This document shows, piece by piece, positions 9,811 to 19,530 of a DNA stretch of 64,000 nucleotides. Each line of letters opens with the position of its first letter. Position 1 is the first letter of the stretch. The notes beneath the pieces are model-generated. The model was given only the letters and a program-made list of their open reading frames with translations, was not told the origin of the DNA and searched no databases. The DNA comes from an uncultured Muribaculaceae bacterium (GTDB lineage: Bacteria; Bacteroidota; Bacteroidia; Bacteroidales; Muribaculaceae). Location: positions 1 to 64,000 of the forward strand of contig CAMWYR010000003.1 in the NCBI GenBank assembly GCA_947178505.1. Direction: 5' to 3'. The translations under genes and the position numbers were made by a program.

Positions 9811-10211
9811 GCAGCTTTTGTTTTTAATTCAACTGGAATAAACTCAAAACTATCGCAACTGGAGGTTTGTGTAAACTCGTTGAAGATACCCGGCATATAT
9901 TCCACATTTAAATCTGCATCAGGAATCTTATATTCTTTAGCATCATCAGCTATGACCTCCTTAATAGGTCTGAATTCAATTTTTGGAACGTAACCGAAAG
10001 CAAGTGCCAATTCAAAAAATTTGGAAAGTTTATGGTCATAATCTCCGTTTAGTAATTGAGATACGTACCCCTTGCTGACACCGAGATGATTTGCCAGTTG
10101 CACACGGTTAAACTTATGAGTCTCCATGAAATTTTCTGCACAATTATACAGGTTAATTTGTGTTTTGGCTATCCAATATTCCGGAGAACTTAATATAGTT
10201 TTCCTTTCCAT
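9807..10211 (-). CDS. Xre-family HTH antitoxin (HigA-like) with C-terminal extension
   Basis: HTH VQLANHLGVSKGYVSQLLNG; about 50-residue C-terminal tail; directly follows a toxin-like ORF. Confidence 0.75.
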   Translation of the reverse strand: MERKTILSSPEYWIAKTQINLYNCAENFMETHKFNRVQLANHLGVSKGYVSQLLNGDYDHKLSKFFELALAFGYVPKIEFRPIKEVIADDAKEYKIPDADLNVEYMPGIFNEFTQTSSCDSFEFIPVELKTKAA

Positions 10212-10219
10212 GTCTTTTC

Positions 10220-10597
10220 CTATTTGGTGAAATCCTTTATAAGGCTCTTTAATTTTTTAATATCCTTCTTTTGTGTGCCTTTATATCCGGCAATTACGAT
10301 GAAGAAGTTGGGTTTCTGCTTAATTACATATACCCTGAGACGATCTTTCTTGAATTCGAATAGATCAGAACGGTCCTTATCTTCAATATGGTTGAATTTC
10401 GTTTTAGGGAAGCGATTCTGATCTGTAAGATTATCCATGTAAGATATTATGTAATTAAACAGTTTTTTATCGGAGGCATTATGACTAATTTTTTGTAGAA
10501 ATTCGTCAAAGTAACACACTCCGTCAATAAACAGTTTATGGAACGTATATTGAGGATTGTTTACATCTGTGTATAATTCTGTTTTATATTCCGGCAT
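10220..10597 (-). CDS. RelE/HigB-like toxin
   Basis: Size, basic C-terminus, RLRVYVIKQKPNFFIVIAGYKGTQKKDIKKLK; start set to ATG 10597 because the longer ORF start overlaps the -7 box. Confidence 0.65.
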   Translation of the reverse strand: MPEYKTELYTDVNNPQYTFHKLFIDGVCYFDEFLQKISHNASDKKLFNYIISYMDNLTDQNRFPKTKFNHIEDKDRSDLFEFKKDRLRVYVIKQKPNFFIVIAGYKGTQKKDIKKLKSLIKDFTK

Positions 10598-10630
10598 TTT
10601 ACCGAGTGTTAAACTGATTATTTGAGGATG

Positions 10631-10662
10631 CAAAAATAATCTTTTTCTACTTCTTTTACAAA
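10631..10662 (-). promoter_or_regulatory. Bacteroidota-type promoter of the TAC operon (TTTG-N20-TATTTTTG)
   Basis: Minus strand TTTG (10662-10659), 20-nt spacer, TATTTTTG (10638-10631). Confidence 0.65.
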
Positions 10663-10709
10663 TTTCAAGAGGAAAAGTTTAGTTGCAACTAAACTTTTCC
10701 TCTTGAAAT
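10662..10709. repeat. Perfect 48-bp palindrome (24-bp arms, no spacer)
   Basis: atttcaagaggaaaagtttagttg|caactaaacttttcctcttgaaat. Confidence 0.9.
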
Positions 10710-10809
10710 GCGCCACAAAATTGAGTTTTAGGAATGATATTAATCAGTTTCCCTAGAATGATACGAGGTATTCAACTTAGTGGATGGAGCCTAAATAAAC
10801 ATGGGAGAC

Positions 10810-11799
10810 TCAAAGGGTCATGATTTTGTTGAGGAGGGGGCGGGGAAGGAGAAGCCAGGCGAGGGCGCCGACGCGGTTCTTGAGGCGGACGCGGGGATTG
10901 ATGAGTTCTTCTTTGGCGTGGGCCGTGAGATAGGCGCTGATGCTGTCAAGCCGGGAAGCATATTCGTCATGGCTTTCTCCGCGTGCGATTGCGCGAGTGA
11001 TCTCGCAGAGCATATTGTAGTTGGCGGAGAAGCGACGGTCGGTGGCAGCGGGGAGATACCCGGGTGCCTCGGCGCGGATATGCTCCTCTATACGGCGCGT
11101 TACCTCGAGCACAATCAGGCGGTCGCGGTTGAAGGTGCGGATCAGACTGCCGCCGCGCAGCCGGTAGAGATAGACCGGGGCCATCGTGAAAGCGACCCGC
11201 TTCATTCTCATCACAAGACGGTGGAAGCAGTCGAGGTCCTCATAGAGCTCGCCTGCCCGGAAAGACACGCCGTCGAATGCCTCGCGCCTGAATAATTTGC
11301 TCCACATCGACGAATTGACGCGATCCTGGTAGAGACTATCCTCCACGGCCTCCGGGCCACTCAGAACGCCCCATTCAGGCTCAGAAGCGAGTTTTTTATC
11401 GGCCTCGGCGAATGCCTTCGACATTCCTGTCGGCGTATCCTTGAAACTCAGGAACGTGCCCGTGGCCATCTCGGCGCCGGTGGCCTGCAATCCCTGCACC
11501 ATCCTCTCCAGGCTCCGGCGGGGCCAGAGATCATCGGAATCAATGAAGGCTATCATCTCACCGCGTGCGAACCCTATCCCTCGGTTGCGCACCTGTGCCA
11601 GGCCGCCGTGCGGGATATCCTCCACCCGTATGCGGCTGTCGCGCGTCGCATAGGCGCGGGCGATTTCGGCTGAGGAGTCGGTGCTGGCGTCGTTGACCAC
11701 GATTGCCTCCCAGTCGGTGTAGGTCTGCACCACGATGGAGTCAAGGGTCTCCCCTATCCAGGCCTCGCAGTTATAGCACGGGATGATGATGCTTACCAT
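10810..11799 (-). CDS. Glycosyltransferase family 2
   Basis: MVSIIIPCYNCEAWIGETLDSI, FIDSDDLW. Confidence 0.9.
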   Translation of the reverse strand: MVSIIIPCYNCEAWIGETLDSIVVQTYTDWEAIVVNDASTDSSAEIARAYATRDSRIRVEDIPHGGLAQVRNRGIGFARGEMIAFIDSDDLWPRRSLERMVQGLQATGAEMATGTFLSFKDTPTGMSKAFAEADKKLASEPEWGVLSGPEAVEDSLYQDRVNSSMWSKLFRREAFDGVSFRAGELYEDLDCFHRLVMRMKRVAFTMAPVYLYRLRGGSLIRTFNRDRLIVLEVTRRIEEHIRAEAPGYLPAATDRRFSANYNMLCEITRAIARGESHDEYASRLDSISAYLTAHAKEELINPRVRLKNRVGALAWLLLPRPLLNKIMTL

Positions 11800-11833
11800 T
11801 ATTCTCGGAATTGGCCGGAATTATCCGGAATTG

Positions 11834-11866
11834 AAAAAGAAACGAGGGTGTGAGCCCACACCCTCG
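11834..11866 (-). terminator. Rho-independent terminator of the oxidoreductase operon
   Basis: Minus strand cgagggtgtg-ggct-cacaccctcg followed by a T-rich run. Confidence 0.7.
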
Positions 11867-11888
11867 CCTTATTTGATTTCTATATGGT

Positions 11889-12425
11889 TCAGATTAGTGA
11901 GCCACCTTTCTCAATGGCCTGCTCATTAAGGGGGATGAGCTTGTGATGACGCTCGGGGAGCGACTTCTTGAGGCCCTTGATGACATTCTCCATAGGCAGC
12001 TTATAATCCATAGCCTTGAGGAGCGCACCCATCACTACCATATTGTATGCCTTGGAATTACCGAGTTCGAGGGTTGCCTCCATTGCATCAATGGGATAGA
12101 TCTTGATGTCGTCGCGGGTCGGACGCTTGTGGATACCGTTGGTGTCGTAGATAAGCGTGCCGCCGGGCTTCACCTTGGGGGCGAACTTATCGAGGCTCTG
12201 CTGATTGAGGGCCACGACGATATCATACTTGTCGAGCACCGGAGATGATATCTTCGAGTCGGCGAGGATAACGGTCACGTTGGCCGTGCCGCCACGCTGC
12301 TCGGGGCCGTACGACGGCATCCAGGTCACCTCCTTATCGTCCATCAGTCCCGAATAGGCGAGAATCTTTCCCATCGAGAGGACACCTTGTCCGCCGAAAC
12401 CGGCGATGATGATTTCTTCTTTCAT
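11889..12425 (-). CDS. korC: 2-oxoacid:ferredoxin oxidoreductase, gamma subunit
   Basis: IIAGFGGQGVLSMGKILAYSGL, MPSYGPEQRGGTANVTV. Confidence 0.85.
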   Translation of the reverse strand: MKEEIIIAGFGGQGVLSMGKILAYSGLMDDKEVTWMPSYGPEQRGGTANVTVILADSKISSPVLDKYDIVVALNQQSLDKFAPKVKPGGTLIYDTNGIHKRPTRDDIKIYPIDAMEATLELGNSKAYNMVVMGALLKAMDYKLPMENVIKGLKKSLPERHHKLIPLNEQAIEKGGSLI

Positions 12426-12443
12426 CTCTTTAATATTATCGGG

Positions 12444-13205
12444 TTACTGATTCTTAAGATCTCCAAGCGGATATTGGGGGAACATATTCTGCTCCATCCA
12501 CTCATTGGCCTTCTCGGGAGTGAGTTTCCAGCCGCTGTTGCAGGTCGACACGACCTCCACTACCGAAGTGCCGCGCTTTGCGATCGCATTCTCAAAGGCC
12601 TTCTTGATTGCGGCCTTTGTCTTGCGGACGGCGGCGGGAGTATGCACGGCCTGGCGGGTCACGTAGCAAGTGCCGTCGAGGATCGCCATAAGGTTGGTGA
12701 TTTCAAGCGGATGTCCGTTGAGGTCGACGCGACGGCCGTAAGGAGTAGTGGCCGTCTTCTGCCCTACGAGCGTGGTCGGAGCCATCTGGCCGCCGGTCAT
12801 ACCGTAGATAGCGTTATTGACGAAAATCATGACGATATTCTCACCGCGGTTGGCTGCATGGATTGATTCAGCCGTACCGATAGCCGACATATCGCCGTCG
12901 CCCTGGTAAGTGAACACCACATTCTCGGGCCAGAGGCGAGAAGCTGCCGTGGCCACTGCGGGGGCACGGCCGTGAGCGGCCTCGATCCAGTCGACATCAA
13001 TATAATTATATGCGAATACGGCGCAACCTACGGGCGATACGCCCACGGTCTTGTCGGTGATGCCCATTTCGGCAATGACCTCGGCTATAAGTTTATGGAT
13101 CACGCCATGCGAACAGCCGGGGCAATAGTGCATGTGCACTTCCTCAAGAAGCTCAGGCTTGCAGTAGACCTTGTTCTCTTCCCGGATAATGTCTTCGATA
13201 TTCAT
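12444..13205 (-). CDS. korB: 2-oxoacid:ferredoxin oxidoreductase, beta (TPP-binding) subunit
   Basis: YCPGCSHGVIHKL, TYQGDGDMSAIGTAE, NNAIYGMTGGQMAPTT. Confidence 0.88.
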   Translation of the reverse strand: MNIEDIIREENKVYCKPELLEEVHMHYCPGCSHGVIHKLIAEVIAEMGITDKTVGVSPVGCAVFAYNYIDVDWIEAAHGRAPAVATAASRLWPENVVFTYQGDGDMSAIGTAESIHAANRGENIVMIFVNNAIYGMTGGQMAPTTLVGQKTATTPYGRRVDLNGHPLEITNLMAILDGTCYVTRQAVHTPAAVRKTKAAIKKAFENAIAKRGTSVVEVVSTCNSGWKLTPEKANEWMEQNMFPQYPLGDLKNQ

Positions 13206-13219
13206 AGTGTCTTGCCTGA

Positions 13220-14302
13220 TTACTTGTTAATGATTTTGTCCTTGAGAGCCTTCACAACTTCTTCGGGGCTGGGGATAATACCGCCGAGGCGACCGAAATG
13301 CTCGACGGGAAGCGCATCATGGACTGCGAGGCGCACGTCTTCAATCATCTGGCCGGCGTTCAGCTCGACCACGAGGATACCCTTCTTGCCTTCGGCAGCC
13401 TTACGCACGGCTTCCGTCGGATAGGGCCAGAGGGTGATGGGGCGGATGATGCCCACCTTGATGCCCTCTTCTGCGGCGATCTCGCGGGCCTTGTCGCAGA
13501 TGCGGGCCACGGTTCCGAACGACACGATGAGATAGTCGGCATCCTCGACGCCGATTTCCTCCCAGCGGGTCTCATTCTTCTCGATTTCGCGGTAACGGGC
13601 CTGAAGCTGCTCGTTGATCACCTCCATCTTGGCCGATTCAAGCTCAAGCGAAGTGATGACGTTGCGCTTGCGGCCATCCTTGCGGCCGTCGGCCGCCCAG
13701 GGGCACTGCTTGCGGATTTCCTCCTCAGTGCGGCGCGGACGCTGCTCGGGGAGCACCACCTTCTCCATCATCTGGCCCACGATACCGTCGGCGAGAATCA
13801 TGCAGGGGTTGGTGTATTTGAATGCGAGATCGAAGCCGAGGCCTACGAAGTCGACCATTTCCTGCACGGTTGAGGGAGCGAGCACGATGAGATGATAATC
13901 GCCGTGGCCGCCGCCCTTGACAGCCTGGAAATAGTCGGCCTGCGAGGGCTGGATCGTGCCCAGACCGGGGCCGCCGCGCATTACGTTAAGGATCAGGGCC
14001 GGCAGCGATGCCGCGGCGATGTAGGAGATACCCTCCTGCTTGAGGCTGACGCCGGGGGATGACGATGATGTCATTACTGCCTTTCCGGTGGCGGCGCCGC
14101 CATACACCATGTTTATCGCAGCCACTTCAGATTCTGCCTGAAGCACCACCATGCCTGTCGTTTCCCAGGGCATGAGTTCCTCAAGAGTCTCGAGCACTTC
14201 CGACTGCGGGGTGATAGGGTATCCGAAATAGCCGTCGCATCCGTAGCGGATTGCCGCGTGGGCGATGGCTTCGTTGCCCTTCATTAATCTTACCTCTTCC
14301 AT
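13220..14302 (-). CDS. korA: 2-oxoacid:ferredoxin oxidoreductase, alpha subunit (VorB/KorA-like)
   Basis: MKGNEAIAHAAIRYGCDGYFGYPITPQSEV, MRGGPGLGTIQPSQADY. Confidence 0.88.
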   Translation of the reverse strand: MEEVRLMKGNEAIAHAAIRYGCDGYFGYPITPQSEVLETLEELMPWETTGMVVLQAESEVAAINMVYGGAATGKAVMTSSSSPGVSLKQEGISYIAAASLPALILNVMRGGPGLGTIQPSQADYFQAVKGGGHGDYHLIVLAPSTVQEMVDFVGLGFDLAFKYTNPCMILADGIVGQMMEKVVLPEQRPRRTEEEIRKQCPWAADGRKDGRKRNVITSLELESAKMEVINEQLQARYREIEKNETRWEEIGVEDADYLIVSFGTVARICDKAREIAAEEGIKVGIIRPITLWPYPTEAVRKAAEGKKGILVVELNAGQMIEDVRLAVHDALPVEHFGRLGGIIPSPEEVVKALKDKIINK

Positions 14303-14408
14303 AAAATTTTTGTGTTTCTGTTTCGGGCCCTGCTGTGCGGAGGATTTCCCGCCGGGGCCTGATGGTGATTAGTTAGGTTAGCGATTAGATGCCGGCGATA
14401 AGCCTGTT

Positions 14409-14639
14409 TTACTTCTCTACCTTACGGTAGACTTCGATACAGGCATCGGGACACACAAGCGCACAAGCGCAACAGCCGATGCAATTGGCGGGTTGCTCCA
14501 TGTAGGCATAGTGATAACCGCGGTCGTTGACCTCGTTGGGCTGGAGCGCAAGCGTGTCGGTCGGACAAGCTACCACACACAGGTTGCAGCCCTTGCAGCG
14601 GTCAATATTCACCACCACCGCTCCTTTTACTTTTGCCAT
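14409..14639 (-). CDS. 4Fe-4S ferredoxin subunit of the oxidoreductase
   Basis: Two CxxCxxCxxxC clusters: CKGCNLCVVACP and CIGCCACALVCP. Confidence 0.88.
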   Translation of the reverse strand: MAKVKGAVVVNIDRCKGCNLCVVACPTDTLALQPNEVNDRGYHYAYMEQPANCIGCCACALVCPDACIEVYRKVEK

Positions 14640-14744
14640 GATACTGCGTTTTGCTATTATAATTTAAGGTTATCTGGAAGTAGCCGGGGCGATGACGGGC
14701 ACCGCCCGGCCACATGCTTATTCTGCGGGATGTGGGCCGCCGGA

Positions 14745-15302
14745 TCAGACGGTGAGGATTTCCTTTTCCTTCTCGGCGAAGAGGGAGTCAATCTGCTTCA
14801 TGAATTTGTCGTGAAGTTTCTGCACCTTTCCCTCTGCATCTTTCTCGAGGTCTTCGCTGAGACCATTCTTGATTTCTTTCTTCAGGCCTTCGATGGCTTC
14901 GCGGCGGGCATTGCGCACCGATACCTTCGCTGTCTCTGCCTCACCCTTGCTTTGCTTCACGAGCTGCTTGCGGCGGTCTTCGGTGAGCGGCGGAATAGCG
15001 AGGCGTATCACCTCTCCATTGTTCTCGGGCATAATGCCGAGCTCGGAGTTGATGATAGCTTTCTCTATTTCCTTGAACATCGACTTCTCCCAGGGCGTGA
15101 TGGCGATCGTGCGCGCATCGGGCACGGAGACGTTGGCCACATTCGAGATCGGAGCTGCCGAACCGTAATAGTCCACGCGGATTCCGTCGAGCAGACGGGC
15201 CGAAGCCTTGCCGGCACGGATGTGTGAGAGCGTATCGTCGAGATATTCCACGGCAAGCTGCATCGAGTCTTCCGCGTTCTGGAGATATTCTTTTACTTCC
15301 AT
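14745..15302 (-). CDS. frr: Ribosome recycling factor
   Basis: [36 protein letters not shown]. Confidence 0.95.
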   Translation of the reverse strand: MEVKEYLQNAEDSMQLAVEYLDDTLSHIRAGKASARLLDGIRVDYYGSAAPISNVANVSVPDARTIAITPWEKSMFKEIEKAIINSELGIMPENNGEVIRLAIPPLTEDRRKQLVKQSKGEAETAKVSVRNARREAIEGLKKEIKNGLSEDLEKDAEGKVQKLHDKFMKQIDSLFAEKEKEILTV

Positions 15303-15389
15303 ATATTATTTTAATTTAATCGGGGGGATGATTCGCCCGACGGCCTTAGCGCCGGAGCCGGGCGGAGATTAATCCGGAGACTGCGTCTC

Positions 15390-16097
15390 TCAGGCCTTCA
15401 CGTAGGTGCCTACAGGCTCACCGCGGAGGGCTTTGCCAAGATTGCCGGGCACATCCATGTTAAACACGTAGATGGGCATGGCATTCTCCTTGCAGAGTGC
15501 CGTTGCGGTGAGATCCATCACCTTCAGGCCGCGCTGCATCACCTCGTCGTAGGTGATTTCCTCGAAGCGTGTCGCAGTGGGGTCTTTCTCGGGGTCGGCC
15601 GTATAGACGCCGTCGACGCGCGTGCCCTTAAGCATTGCCTCAGCCTCGATCTCGATGGCGCGGAGAGCCGAACCGGTATCGGTAGTGAAGTAGGGATTTC
15701 CGGTGCCGCACGAAATGATCGCTACTCCTCCGGCCTTCATCACGTCGATTGCGCGCCACTTGGAATACTGCTCCCCTATCGGGAACATATTGATGGCGGT
15801 GAGCACCTTTGCGGGCTGGCCGATTGCCTCGAGGGCCGAACTGAGCGCGAGCGAGTTGATCACCGTGGCGAGCATACCCATCTGGTCGCCCTTCACACGA
15901 TCGAATCCCTTGGAGGCGCCGCTGAGGCCACGGAAGATGTTGCCGCCGCCGATGACTATGCCGATTTCCACTCCGGCATCGACCATTTCCTTGATCTGCG
16001 CCGCATATTGGTTGAGGCGTTCAGTGTCGATGCCGTGGCCTTTACCGCCGGCAAGCGACTCACCCGAAAGCTTGAGAAGTACGCGTTTGAATCTCAT
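15390..16097 (-). CDS. pyrH: UMP kinase
   Basis: RVLLKLSGESLAG, GGGNIFRG, DGVYTADPEKDPTATRF. Confidence 0.95.
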   Translation of the reverse strand: MRFKRVLLKLSGESLAGGKGHGIDTERLNQYAAQIKEMVDAGVEIGIVIGGGNIFRGLSGASKGFDRVKGDQMGMLATVINSLALSSALEAIGQPAKVLTAINMFPIGEQYSKWRAIDVMKAGGVAIISCGTGNPYFTTDTGSALRAIEIEAEAMLKGTRVDGVYTADPEKDPTATRFEEITYDEVMQRGLKVMDLTATALCKENAMPIYVFNMDVPGNLGKALRGEPVGTYVKA

Positions 16098-16214
16098 TTC
16101 TGTCTTTTTTTCAAAGTTAAATTTTTTTTTTGAAAAAAAGAAATTTTACCCTTGATATTTTGTCATTTTTCTACGCCTTCCGCCACGCCTCTCACCGCCC
16201 CCCTTTCAGATTGC

Positions 16215-16910
16215 TCACTTGGCAAGAAGATGCGCAAGAGTGGCGACCCCCTTGGTGGCCGGTTCGCGGATTACGGTCACACCGGGAATGCCGGCTGTGC
16301 TGGCCGGATTCGGGTCAATATAGTAAATGGGCACGCCGGGGCGGACGAACTGCAGGAGGCCTGCGGCGGGATAGACCACAAGCGACGTGCCTATCACGGC
16401 GAATACATCTGCACGGCGCACGAGCTCGATCGCAGGCTCGATGTTGGGCACCGGTTCCTGGAAAAACACGATGTGCGGGCGCATCAGATGGCCGTTGCGG
16501 CCGCGTGTGGCCGGGGTGGTCTCAAGATGGTCTATGTCGAGGCTCTCCACGTAATCGGGATCGCTGACGGAACGGATCTTCATCAGTTCGCCGTGAAGAT
16601 GAAGCACGTGGCTCGAGCCTGCGCGCTCGTGAAGGTCGTCGACATTCTGGGTGATGACGTAGACGTCGTAATCCTTCTCAAGCTCCACAAGCCCGCGGTG
16701 TGCAGCATTAGGCTCGGCCCGGAGGAGCTGCTTGCGGCGTTCGTTGTAGAATTTATGCACGAGCTCCGGATCCTTACGGAAACCGTCGGCCGACGCCACT
16801 TGCATCACCGGATAATTTTCCCATAGTCCGTCGGCATCACGGAATGTCTTTATGCCTGATTCTGCCGAAATTCCGGCCCCCGTTGAAATGACAAGAATTG
16901 GTTTACGCAT
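16215..16910 (-). CDS. cobB: Sir2-family NAD-dependent protein deacylase
   Basis: STGAGISAESGIKTFRDADGLWENY, TQNVDDLHERAGS. Confidence 0.9.
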   Translation of the reverse strand: MRKPILVISTGAGISAESGIKTFRDADGLWENYPVMQVASADGFRKDPELVHKFYNERRKQLLRAEPNAAHRGLVELEKDYDVYVITQNVDDLHERAGSSHVLHLHGELMKIRSVSDPDYVESLDIDHLETTPATRGRNGHLMRPHIVFFQEPVPNIEPAIELVRRADVFAVIGTSLVVYPAAGLLQFVRPGVPIYYIDPNPASTAGIPGVTVIREPATKGVATLAHLLAK

Positions 16911-16936
16911 GATTATTCTGCTTTTATAAGGTTGAT

Positions 16937-17941
16937 TTATATAATATTTCCTGATTTATTCAGTATATTGATTGCATTTCGCATCAGACCGTCGAATTTG
17001 GCGCGCTTCACGGGCATTCCGCGGAAGCGTGCGGAGAATTGCCCGCTGGTCATTCCGGCTATTTCTCCGGCGGTCAGGCGGCGCATTGATTCATGCGGAG
17101 GCACGCCTGTGTTGCATTCAGGATTATTATGCGGACATACGCGCATGCACCGGTCGCAACCGAAGAGAGTTTCTGTCCCGCCCGGCGATGACATTGCCTC
17201 TTCATGGCGCCGGTCGGTCCAGGGGCCGCGGTGCTCGATGGTGAGATAGCTCAGACAGCGGTTGCAGTCGGTGGCGCCGTCGGCGTTGGCTTTCGTCGGG
17301 CATGCGCTCCGGCATCGGCCACATCGGCCGCAGTCACCTTCAAGGGGCTCGTCGGGGTCCAGTTCCAGCGTCGTGATAATTTCGGCCAGAAGCACTTCGC
17401 TTCCGACGCCCGGCACGACTATGCCGCCATGCTCCCCAATCCTGCCCACACCGGCCTTGCGGGCCCAGTAGCGTTCGTGAATCGGCGCAGAGTCGATGCA
17501 GAGGCGCCAGTCTTTTATTTCCTCGCCAAGCAAGGTGGGAATGCGGCTTTCTCTTATGCGCCTGCGAATTGTGTCGTGGTAGTCGGGAGAGAGTGCATAT
17601 TCGGCCACGCCTGCAGGGCGCTCATCGCCCGCACAACGGTAGCTGAAGGCCATGCTGACAATCGTGCGTGCCCCGGCGAGAAGAAGCCTCGGGTCGCGGC
17701 GCACATCGGCGTGACGGAGCATATAGTCCATTCCGGCATATTTTCCGGCGGCAAGCCACGCCTCAAAACGGCGCGTCTCCGCATCCTCCACCGGCCCTGC
17801 CTGCGCATAGCCAACGCGAAGCGCACCGGCCTCCCTGAGGGCCGCGGTCAGTGTTTCCTTCCGAAGTCGGCCGGAATCTCTCCCCATCTCTCCGTCTCCC
17901 ATTTCCTTATCTTTACGTCGACAGCATGCGAGTTGAGCCAT
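16937..17941 (-). CDS. queG: Epoxyqueuosine reductase (true start probably internal)
   Basis: CGRCGRCRSACPTKA and CDRCMRVCPHN clusters; N-terminal ORF part overlaps the RNase H gene. Confidence 0.88.
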   Translation of the reverse strand: MAQLACCRRKDKEMGDGEMGRDSGRLRKETLTAALREAGALRVGYAQAGPVEDAETRRFEAWLAAGKYAGMDYMLRHADVRRDPRLLLAGARTIVSMAFSYRCAGDERPAGVAEYALSPDYHDTIRRRIRESRIPTLLGEEIKDWRLCIDSAPIHERYWARKAGVGRIGEHGGIVVPGVGSEVLLAEIITTLELDPDEPLEGDCGRCGRCRSACPTKANADGATDCNRCLSYLTIEHRGPWTDRRHEEAMSSPGGTETLFGCDRCMRVCPHNNPECNTGVPPHESMRRLTAGEIAGMTSGQFSARFRGMPVKRAKFDGLMRNAINILNKSGNII

Positions 17942-18504
17942 GAAATGGCGCGCTCCATAAGTTGGAAACTCTTCTCGGTGCGGGGATTACGCTCAAGCTG
18001 AGTCTTGACCTTACGGTTACGCACCCATGCCATTCCGGTCTTGGAATCTGAATATATAGTGTGCCGTTCGCCACGGCTGAACATGAGCGAGAGCGCGTGC
18101 ACTATGGCGAGAAACTCTCCGATGTTGTTGGTCGACTGCTCAAAGGGTCCGACACGGAAAAGTTCGCGCCCGGTCATAAGTTCTACACCGCGATATTCCA
18201 TCTTTCCCGGATTGCCTGCGCATGCCGCATCGACTGCCCAACCGTCGAGGTCAATTTCAGGAAACTGCATATAGTCGGGCTTGCCGGTCTCGGGAATATT
18301 ATTCCGCTGCGCACCAAGCAACAGGCTCCCCAACTCGCGGCTTTCCTCACGGCTCACACCCTGACGGTAGGCCATAGCCGCTTCTTCAGAACTGCCGAAG
18401 CTCTTGAACGATGCGCCTGGATAGTCGTCGACCTGTTCGAGGGCATCTTCCAGATTATCATATATTCCGGGCTTACGGCCCTTCCAGACTACATAATACT
18501 TCAT
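17848..18504 (-). CDS. rnhA: Ribonuclease H with N-terminal viroplasmin domain
   Basis: MKYYVVWKGRKPGIYDNLEDALEQVDDYPGASFKSF, then WAVDAACAGNPGKMEYRGVEL. Confidence 0.9.
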   Translation of the reverse strand: MKYYVVWKGRKPGIYDNLEDALEQVDDYPGASFKSFGSSEEAAMAYRQGVSREESRELGSLLLGAQRNNIPETGKPDYMQFPEIDLDGWAVDAACAGNPGKMEYRGVELMTGRELFRVGPFEQSTNNIGEFLAIVHALSLMFSRGERHTIYSDSKTGMAWVRNRKVKTQLERNPRTEKSFQLMERAISWLNSHAVDVKIRKWETERWGEIPADFGRKH

Positions 18505-18534
18505 TGACGGCTTTCTTTTTTACTTTTGCGCTTA

Positions 18535-19530
18535 TCAGCTTACTTCCTCACGGTAGACATATTCGTTACGGAGCCGGTCGAATTCTCCGGGTGCACCCCG
18601 GAGCATATCGGTATCCACCTGAGGATCATAAGAGGCGGTGATGACTTCCGCGCTGAGATGCTCGGGCTCATTATAGTCGGGTGCAAGTCCGTCGGTATCG
18701 ACAGGGATTCCAAGGCCCTCCTTGAGGGCTTCGAGAGCCATGCGCGTGGCGCGCTCCTTCCCCTGACGCGAGTAGCCGGCGATATGGTATGTGCCGTATT
18801 TCACGGCGTCAAGAAGTTCGGTGTCGAGTTCGGGTTCAAATTCCCAGGTGTCGATAATGGCATTTATACGGCCCCCGACCACTTCCTTCTTCAGGGCATC
18901 GAAGTCGACTACGGGACCGCGTGCGGCATTGACGAGTGTAGCTCCGTCGCGCAAGAGGGAGAGCTCCCTCTCTCCTATCAGGTGATGAGTAGCGTGCGGG
19001 CAGGAATGTGTGAGCGGTGTGTGGAGCGTCACCGCATCGCTACGGCGGAGCAATTCGTCGAGAGGGGTATAGTCATCGCTGATACCGTCTTCCTGCCGTG
19101 GAGGGTCGGACACGAGCACGCGGGCGCCGAGGCGTTCGCCCCATTCGCGCACGATACGGCCGACGTTGCCGCAACCGACGATTCCGAGTGTATGGCGCGA
19201 CGGATCGAAACCGGTGCGCAGCAGGGCCGACCATACATACTGCGCCACGCCGGGCGCGTTGCAGCCGGGTGCGTTACGCACGGTGATGCCTTCCTTCTCA
19301 CACCAGTCCTTATCTATTTGGTCGGTACCGATGGTAGCCGTTGCCACCATCCTCACCTTCGATCCGCCGAGCAGCGCTTCGTTGCAGCGCGTGCGGGTGC
19401 GTATCAGCAGTGCATCGGCATCCCTCACAAGTTCGGGCGTGAAGCCCCACTGGTCGACAAACACTACTTCCGTGTCGGGCGCGAAGCGACCTTCGAGATA
19501 TGGAATATTTCTATCAGCGATTATTTTCAT
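18535..19530 (-). CDS. pdxB: 4-phosphoerythronate dehydrogenase
   Basis: MKIIADRNIPYLEGRF, TIGTDQIDKDWCEKEGI, LGIVGCGNVGRIV. Confidence 0.9.
   Translation of the reverse strand: MKIIADRNIPYLEGRFAPDTEVVFVDQWGFTPELVRDADALLIRTRTRCNEALLGGSKVRMVATATIGTDQIDKDWCEKEGITVRNAPGCNAPGVAQYVWSALLRTGFDPSRHTLGIVGCGNVGRIVREWGERLGARVLVSDPPRQEDGISDDYTPLDELLRRSDAVTLHTPLTHSCPHATHHLIGERELSLLRDGATLVNAARGPVVDFDALKKEVVGGRINAIIDTWEFEPELDTELLDAVKYGTYHIAGYSRQGKERATRMALEALKEGLGIPVDTDGLAPDYNEPEHLSAEVITASYDPQVDTDMLRGAPGEFDRLRNEYVYREEVS

Noticed and set aside
13298-13873. 191-aa + strand ORF opposite korA
   Set aside because: Antisense shadow of a clear conserved gene in GC-rich DNA; no recognisable domain.
17848-17941. 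94-nt overlap of queG and rnhA ORFs as a dual-coding region
   Set aside because: queG has internal Met codons (for example MGDGEMGRDSG) that remove most of the overlap; the longest ORF start is probably wrong.
17204-18001. 265-aa + strand ORF opposite queG/rnhA
   Set aside because: Antisense to two recognised genes; no motif support.
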